From assembly GCF_004793545.1 (NCBI RefSeq), contig NZ_SRYA01000014.1:42871-106870 (forward strand): DNA of 64,000 nucleotides, read 5' to 3'. A program made the translations under genes and the position numbers. Under the pieces are notes generated by a model. The model was not told the origin of the DNA. It saw only the letters and a program-made list of their open reading frames with translations, and searched no databases. Positions 60,065 to 64,000 of this stretch are shown here, in pieces; the stretch's first letter is position 1; the number at the start of each line of letters is the position of its first letter. The DNA is from Petralouisia muris (GTDB lineage Bacteria > Bacillota > Clostridia > Lachnospirales > Lachnospiraceae).

Positions 60065-60970
60065 ATGTTAGATGTATGTTTGTTGGGAACTGCAGGAATG
60101 ATGCCGCTGCCTTACCGCTGGCTTACTGCGCTGATGACCCGGTATCATGGAAGCAGCCTTTTGATTGACTGCGGTGAGGGCACACAGATTGCCATGAAAG
60201 AAAAGGGCTGGAGCGCAAAACCCATTGATACCATATGTTTTACCCATTATCACGCAGATCATATCAGCGGTCTGCCGGGACTTTTGCTCACTATGGGAAA
60301 TGCAGAGCGGACAGAGCCGCTGACTATGATAGGGCCGAAAGGATTAGAACGGGTAGTCAGTGCACTGAAGGTCATTGCGCCGGAGCTTCCTTTTGAGATC
60401 CGCTTTGTGGAGCTGACCCAGCCGGTGGAGCATTTGGAGGAACAGGGGTATCACATTACCGCATTCCGTGTCAATCATAATATTACCTGTTATGGATATA
60501 CCATAGAAATTCCAAGAGCCGGCGAATTTCAGGTGGAACAGGCGAAAAATCTGGGGATTCCGATGAAACTCTGGAACAGGCTGCAAAAAGGGGAAACCCT
60601 TCAGCAGGAAGGGAAGACTTATACCCCTGACATGGTATTAGGACCGCCCCGAAAAGGAATTAAACTGACCTATTGTACTGATACCAGACCAGTGGCAGCT
60701 ATTACGGAAAATGCCAGAAATGCCGATTTATTAATTATAGAGGGAATGTATGCGGAAAAGGAAAAAGCAGCGAAGGCCAGACAGTATAAGCATATGACCT
60801 TTTATGAGGCGGCAGAAATTGCCAGGGAAGCAGAGGTTTCCGATATGTGGCTCACTCATTTCAGCCCTTCGCTGGTGCATGCAGAGGATTATATGGATGA
60901 AGTGCGCAGCATTTATCCGGCGGCAAAACTGGGGAAAGACGGAAAAACAGCAGAATTGGATTTTGCGTAA
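60065..60970 (+). CDS. rnz: ribonuclease Z
   Basis: 301 residues from ATG 60065, with AAAGGAAA nine bases upstream; an ATG at 60050 is further away. Metallo-beta-lactamase fold with THYHADHISGLPGLL (two zinc), then VNHNITCYGYTIEI and YCTDTRPVA. RNase Z cleaves tRNA precursors at the 3' end, which matters for tRNA genes without an encoded CCA, such as the two tRNA-Ser at the end of this window. Confidence 0.93.
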   Translation: MLDVCLLGTAGMMPLPYRWLTALMTRYHGSSLLIDCGEGTQIAMKEKGWSAKPIDTICFTHYHADHISGLPGLLLTMGNAERTEPLTMIGPKGLERVVSALKVIAPELPFEIRFVELTQPVEHLEEQGYHITAFRVNHNITCYGYTIEIPRAGEFQVEQAKNLGIPMKLWNRLQKGETLQQEGKTYTPDMVLGPPRKGIKLTYCTDTRPVAAITENARNADLLIIEGMYAEKEKAAKARQYKHMTFYEAAEIAREAEVSDMWLTHFSPSLVHAEDYMDEVRSIYPAAKLGKDGKTAELDFA

Positions 60971-61080
60971 ATATTCTGCAGGAATGCTGGACGATGGTCT
61001 GTTCATCTGTACGGCAGCAAGCAAAAACTTCCGCAGAAAAGTCCAGGTATGCTCAGCCCGATTGGTGAGGAGGGATTTTT

Positions 61081-61641
61081 ATGAAGAAAAATGGTGTGAA
61101 ATCAGCTATAATCGTTATTGTCTGTGCCGCTTTATGTCTGGGGTATTATTATTACCTGACTCAGCGGGACAGTGGGAAGGAAACAGGATTGTCAGAGGTG
61201 GAAATGATTATTTCCAAGGACTTGGAAAAGTCATATCCTAAAACAGCCAGAGAAGTGGTGAAATTTTATAATCGGATTCTGGAGTGTTATTACAGTGAGG
61301 ATTATACTCAGGAGCAATTAGAAAAAATGACGGAGCAGGCCAGAATTCTTATGGATGAAGAACTGAAAGAAATCAACCCTCAGGATCTTTATCTGGAAGC
61401 AGTAAAAGCAGATATTTCCAGCTATAAAGATGATAAAAAGATGATATCTAATGTAACCGTGGAGGGCAGTAAGGAAGTAGAATATAAGACGAAAAACGGC
61501 AGGGATTGCGCTTATGTAGACGTGTCTTATTTCCTGAAAAGCAATAATAAGAACGAGAAGTCAGGGCGCGTTTCCCAGACCTATATTCTGCGGAAAGACG
61601 AAGACAGCAATTGGCGGATACTGGGATTCTATCAGGAGTAA
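61081..61641 (+). CDS. DUF6715-like secreted or membrane protein
   Basis: 186 residues with an N-terminal membrane segment ([19 protein letters not shown]), possibly uncleaved. The rest is helical and beta-mixed ([36 protein letters not shown]). It is the type often called DUF6715 in Lachnospiraceae, with unknown role. Six bases separate its stop from the tsaD ATG, so it is in the same transcript. Confidence 0.6.
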   Translation: MKKNGVKSAIIVIVCAALCLGYYYYLTQRDSGKETGLSEVEMIISKDLEKSYPKTAREVVKFYNRILECYYSEDYTQEQLEKMTEQARILMDEELKEINPQDLYLEAVKADISSYKDDKKMISNVTVEGSKEVEYKTKNGRDCAYVDVSYFLKSNNKNEKSGRVSQTYILRKDEDSNWRILGFYQE

Positions 61642-61646
61642 CTAAA

Positions 61647-62681
61647 ATGGTGAGAGAGAATCGGGAGGATGCAGTGATCCTGGCAATTGAAAGTTCCTGT
61701 GACGAGACAGCGGCGGCAGTGGTAAGGAATGGAAGAGAGGTATTGTCCAATATTATCTCTTCCCAGATTGAGCTGCATACTTTGTATGGGGGCGTAGTGC
61801 CGGAAATTGCATCCAGAAAACATATAGAGAGAATCAATCAGGTAATTGAAGAGGCATTGGCAGAGGCCGGAATGGCTTTAGAAGATATGGACGCCATTGC
61901 TGTTACCTATGGCCCTGGATTGGTAGGGGCGCTGCTGGTAGGAGTGGCGGAGGCCAAAGCCATTGCCTATGCAGCAGGAAAACCATTGATTGGCGTCCAT
62001 CATATTGAAGGGCATATTAGTGCCAACTATATTGAAAACAAAGAATTAAAGCCGCCCTTTTTGTGCCTTGTGGTATCGGGCGGACATACCCATCTGGTAA
62101 AAGTGAAGGATTTTGGCGTATATGAGATATTGGGAAGAACCAGAGACGACGCAGCGGGAGAAGCATTTGATAAAGTAGCCCGTGCCATAGGGCTTGGGTA
62201 TCCCGGAGGACCCAAAATTGAAAAAGCTGCCAGAGAAGGAAATCCTCAGGCAATTGCGTTTCCAAGGGCGAAAGTGGCGGATAACCCCTATGATTTCAGC
62301 TTCAGTGGGGTAAAGTCCGCAGTGCTCAATTATATCAATGGATGCCATATGAAAGGTATTCCCATTGTGGAAGCGGATATTGCGGCGGCTTTTCAGAAAG
62401 CAGTGACGGATGTATTGATTGAACATGCGATGACAGCAGCGGCAGAATTTCAGATGGAGAAGTTTGCCATTGCCGGGGGAGTGGCTTCCAATGGCACATT
62501 GCGCAGCGGAATGGAGGCTGCCTGCAGGGAGCGGGGAATTCAATTTTATCATCCTTCGCCTGTGTTTTGCACGGATAATGCTGCAATGATTGGTGCAGCG
62601 GCTTATTATGAATATCTTGCAGGAAAATTTGCCGGATGGGATCTGAACGCAGTGCCGAATTTGAAGCTGGGGGAACGGTAA
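61647..62681 (+). CDS. tsaD: t6A synthesis catalytic subunit
   Basis: 344 residues from ATG 61647 (AGGAG upstream). Kae1/Qri7 family: [32 protein letters not shown] (metal His), [10 protein letters not shown] and [16 protein letters not shown]. It makes t6A37 together with TsaB and TsaE. The stop (TAATG) overlaps the ispD start by one base. Confidence 0.97.
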   Translation: MVRENREDAVILAIESSCDETAAAVVRNGREVLSNIISSQIELHTLYGGVVPEIASRKHIERINQVIEEALAEAGMALEDMDAIAVTYGPGLVGALLVGVAEAKAIAYAAGKPLIGVHHIEGHISANYIENKELKPPFLCLVVSGGHTHLVKVKDFGVYEILGRTRDDAAGEAFDKVARAIGLGYPGGPKIEKAAREGNPQAIAFPRAKVADNPYDFSFSGVKSAVLNYINGCHMKGIPIVEADIAAAFQKAVTDVLIEHAMTAAAEFQMEKFAIAGGVASNGTLRSGMEAACRERGIQFYHPSPVFCTDNAAMIGAAAYYEYLAGKFAGWDLNAVPNLKLGER

Positions 62682-63397
62682 TGACAGAGAAAAAATATGC
62701 GGCAGTAGTTTTGTCTGCCGGCAAAGGAACGCGTATGAACAGTGCAGTGCCCAAACAGTACATGATGTTGGAAGGAAAACCTGTGCTGTATTATTCTTTA
62801 TATGCTTTTGAAAAAAGCATGATAGATGAAATTGTTTTGGTAACAGGTGAAGAGGATGTGGAATATTGCCGGAAAGAAATAGTGCAAAAATATGGATTTA
62901 CCAAAATAATATCTGTGACAGCCGGAGGAAAAGAACGGTATCATTCGGTATTTTGTGGGCTGACGGACTTGAATAAAGAACAAAACCGGCCGGATTACGT
63001 GATGATTCATGACGGCGCCAGACCGTTTATTAACGATGAAATCATTTGGCGGTGCGCCAGGGCAGCGGAAGAATTTCGAGCCTGTGCAGCAGGGGTGCCG
63101 GCGAAAGACACTATAAAGATTGCGGATGAGTCCTTATTTGTCAGGGAAACGCCAAAGCGAAAATATGTCTGGCAGATACAGACTCCTCAGGCATTTGCAT
63201 TTCCTCTGATATATCAGGCATATGAAGAATTGCTGAATCGGGAACAGCGCGGAGAGTTTTATTCTGTGACAGACGATACTATGGTGCTGGAGGCAATTTA
63301 CGGTCATAAAGTTAAATTAGTAGAGGGTTCCTATGAGAATATCAAGATAACAACGCCGGAGGATCTTAAGCTGGCAAAGGCTTTTTTGCCGGAGTAG
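62681..63397 (+). CDS. ispD: 2-C-methyl-D-erythritol 4-phosphate cytidylyltransferase
   Basis: 238 residues. Start ATG 62681 overlaps the tsaD stop. Motifs: VVLSAGKGTRMNSAVPKQYM, TAGGKERYHSVFCGL, MIHDGARPFI, GVPAKDTIK and QTPQAFAFPLIYQAYE. Third step of the MEP isoprenoid pathway. Last protein gene of the window. Confidence 0.95.
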   Translation: MTEKKYAAVVLSAGKGTRMNSAVPKQYMMLEGKPVLYYSLYAFEKSMIDEIVLVTGEEDVEYCRKEIVQKYGFTKIISVTAGGKERYHSVFCGLTDLNKEQNRPDYVMIHDGARPFINDEIIWRCARAAEEFRACAAGVPAKDTIKIADESLFVRETPKRKYVWQIQTPQAFAFPLIYQAYEELLNREQRGEFYSVTDDTMVLEAIYGHKVKLVEGSYENIKITTPEDLKLAKAFLPE

Positions 63398-63459
63398 CCC
63401 AGGAAAAAGCGGTTAAATGCCTGAAAAGTAAAAAAATGTAAAAAAAGTAAAAAAACCTA

Positions 63460-63488
63460 TTGACATATTGGAAATGTTTTGCTAAAAT
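63460..63488 (+). promoter_or_regulatory. tRNA-Ser promoter
   Basis: TTGACA (63460-63465), 17 bases, TAAAAT (63483-63488), 30 bases before the first tRNA-Ser. Confidence 0.8.
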
Positions 63489-63518
63489 CATACATGCGCT
63501 GTTGAAAACAGACGATTC

Positions 63519-63604
63519 GGAGAGGTGTCCGAGTGGTTTAAGGAGCTGGTCTTGAAAACCAGTGATTCCGAAAGGGACCGTGGGTTCGAATCCCACCTTC
63601 TCCG
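63519..63604 (+). tRNA. tRNA-Ser (anticodon TGA)
   Basis: 86 bases with a long variable arm. Acceptor GGAGAGG pairs with CTTCTCC (one G-T pair), discriminator G, no CCA encoded. Anticodon loop CTTGAAA gives TGA, reading UCN serine codons; T-loop GGTTCGAATCC. RNase Z processing is expected. Confidence 0.95.
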
Positions 63605-63659
63605 TTTTATCGGAATTGCAACAGCCAACAGAATAGTAACAATTATTATTTTGCCACAT

Positions 63660-63749
63660 GGAGAAGTACCCAAGCTGGCCGAAGGGACACCCCTGGAAAG
63701 GGTGCAGGTCGTTAATAGCGGCGCGAGGGTTCAAATCCCTCCTTCTCCG
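63660..63749 (+). tRNA. tRNA-Ser (anticodon GGA)
   Basis: 90 bases. Acceptor GGAGAAG pairs perfectly with CTTCTCC, discriminator G. Anticodon loop CTGGAAA gives GGA. Long variable arm with GGTCGTTAATAGCGGC. T-loop GGTTCAAATCC. No encoded CCA. It shares the transcript of the first tRNA-Ser, with 55 bases between them. Confidence 0.95.
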
Positions 63750-63799
63750 TTTTTGATATTTTATCATGAATAGATATTTAAAAATATTAAAAAAAGGTA

Positions 63800-63828
63800 T
63801 TGACAAATAGAAAATAGCATGATAAAAT
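63800..63828 (+). promoter_or_regulatory. tandem rRNA-type promoter P1
   Basis: TTGACA (63800-63805), 17 bases, TAAAAT (63823-63828). Strong sigma-A-type. A second promoter follows 95 bases later, the pattern of rRNA operons. Confidence 0.75.
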
Positions 63829-63894
63829 ATTCAAGCTGGTTGTGAAAAGACAGGAAATGACTTGAAACGACAGCAAAAAAAATAAAAAAAGTTG

Positions 63895-63923
63895 TTGACA
63901 AACACAGATGATTGTGATAGAAT
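63895..63923 (+). promoter_or_regulatory. tandem rRNA-type promoter P2
   Basis: TTGACA (63895-63900), 17 bases, TAGAAT (63918-63923). No protein starts before the window end; the leader (CTTGACAACTGAACAG) looks like the region before a 16S gene. An rRNA operon is inferred just beyond the window. Confidence 0.7.
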
Positions 63924-64000
63924 ACAAAAGCTGTTAAAAACAACGAAACGACCTTGACAACTGAACAGTGGAATAACCTTGAAAGATTCAAAGAGTTTCC

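Overview
The window looks like a chromosomal segment of an anaerobic Firmicute of the Clostridia, most likely a Lachnospiraceae gut bacterium. The reasons are AGGAGG-type ribosome sites before nearly every gene, moderate GC, an FMN-riboswitch rib operon, PepSY, DUF975 and SPFH/TPM genes of a clostridial kind, and tRNA-Ser genes followed by rRNA-type tandem promoters. No species can be named from the sequence alone.

Bases 1-28611 are one long co-directional contractile injection system locus (eCIS, phage-tail-like) that begins upstream of the window. The order is sheath (C-terminal end only), tube, a tail-assembly-chaperone-like gene, a 59-residue DUF6760 gene, a second tube protein, a 1076-residue helical protein in the tape-measure position, a LysM baseplate protein, hub, spike, gp25, two baseplate wedge proteins, a tail protein I-like protein, a 575-residue eCIS-type protein, a single-pass protein with a pseudokinase-like cytosolic part, a single-pass MORN-repeat protein, the DUF4255 tail terminator, an unknown protein, a DUF4280 PAAR-like tip, a four-helix HAMP/cyclase-homology membrane protein, a 681-residue glycine-rich hydrophobic protein, an AAA+ ATPase and a small chaperone-like protein. 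There are no capsid, terminase, integrase or lysis genes, so this is not a prophage. No tail fibre is recognisable, and three membrane proteins sit inside the locus, which suggests a particle tied to the envelope. A canonical -1 slippery heptamer followed by a small hairpin lies exactly where the chaperone-like gene could be extended into DUF6760, as in phage tail chaperones.

Bases 28673-33008 are a tight five-gene set of ion-handling membrane proteins: a YjdF-like protein, a ClC channel/exchanger, an HdeD-like protein, a K+ channel and a Na+/H+ antiporter. It ends at a long hairpin facing an aldo/keto reductase with a divergent LysR regulator. An AT-rich MFS-type exporter gene (34954-36126), probably acquired, is followed by about 840 bases of gene debris. 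Next comes prfB, read through a programmed +1 frameshift whose in-frame stop is TAA rather than the usual TGA.

Bases 38191-41419 hold an SPFH/zinc-ribbon/TPM module, and 41519-45620 an ACT regulator, homoserine dehydrogenase, a phosphoglycerate-mutase-like probable homoserine kinase and aspartate kinase. From 45627 to 50000 come small membrane and secreted proteins, then the Tex RNA-binding protein. The riboflavin operon (promoter, FMN riboswitch, terminator, ribU, ribD, ribE, ribBA, ribH) spans 52328-57198. The last part carries the t6A and housekeeping genes tsaE, tsaB, rimI, rnz, tsaD and ispD, two tRNA-Ser genes and two strong promoters that probably drive an rRNA operon just beyond the right edge.
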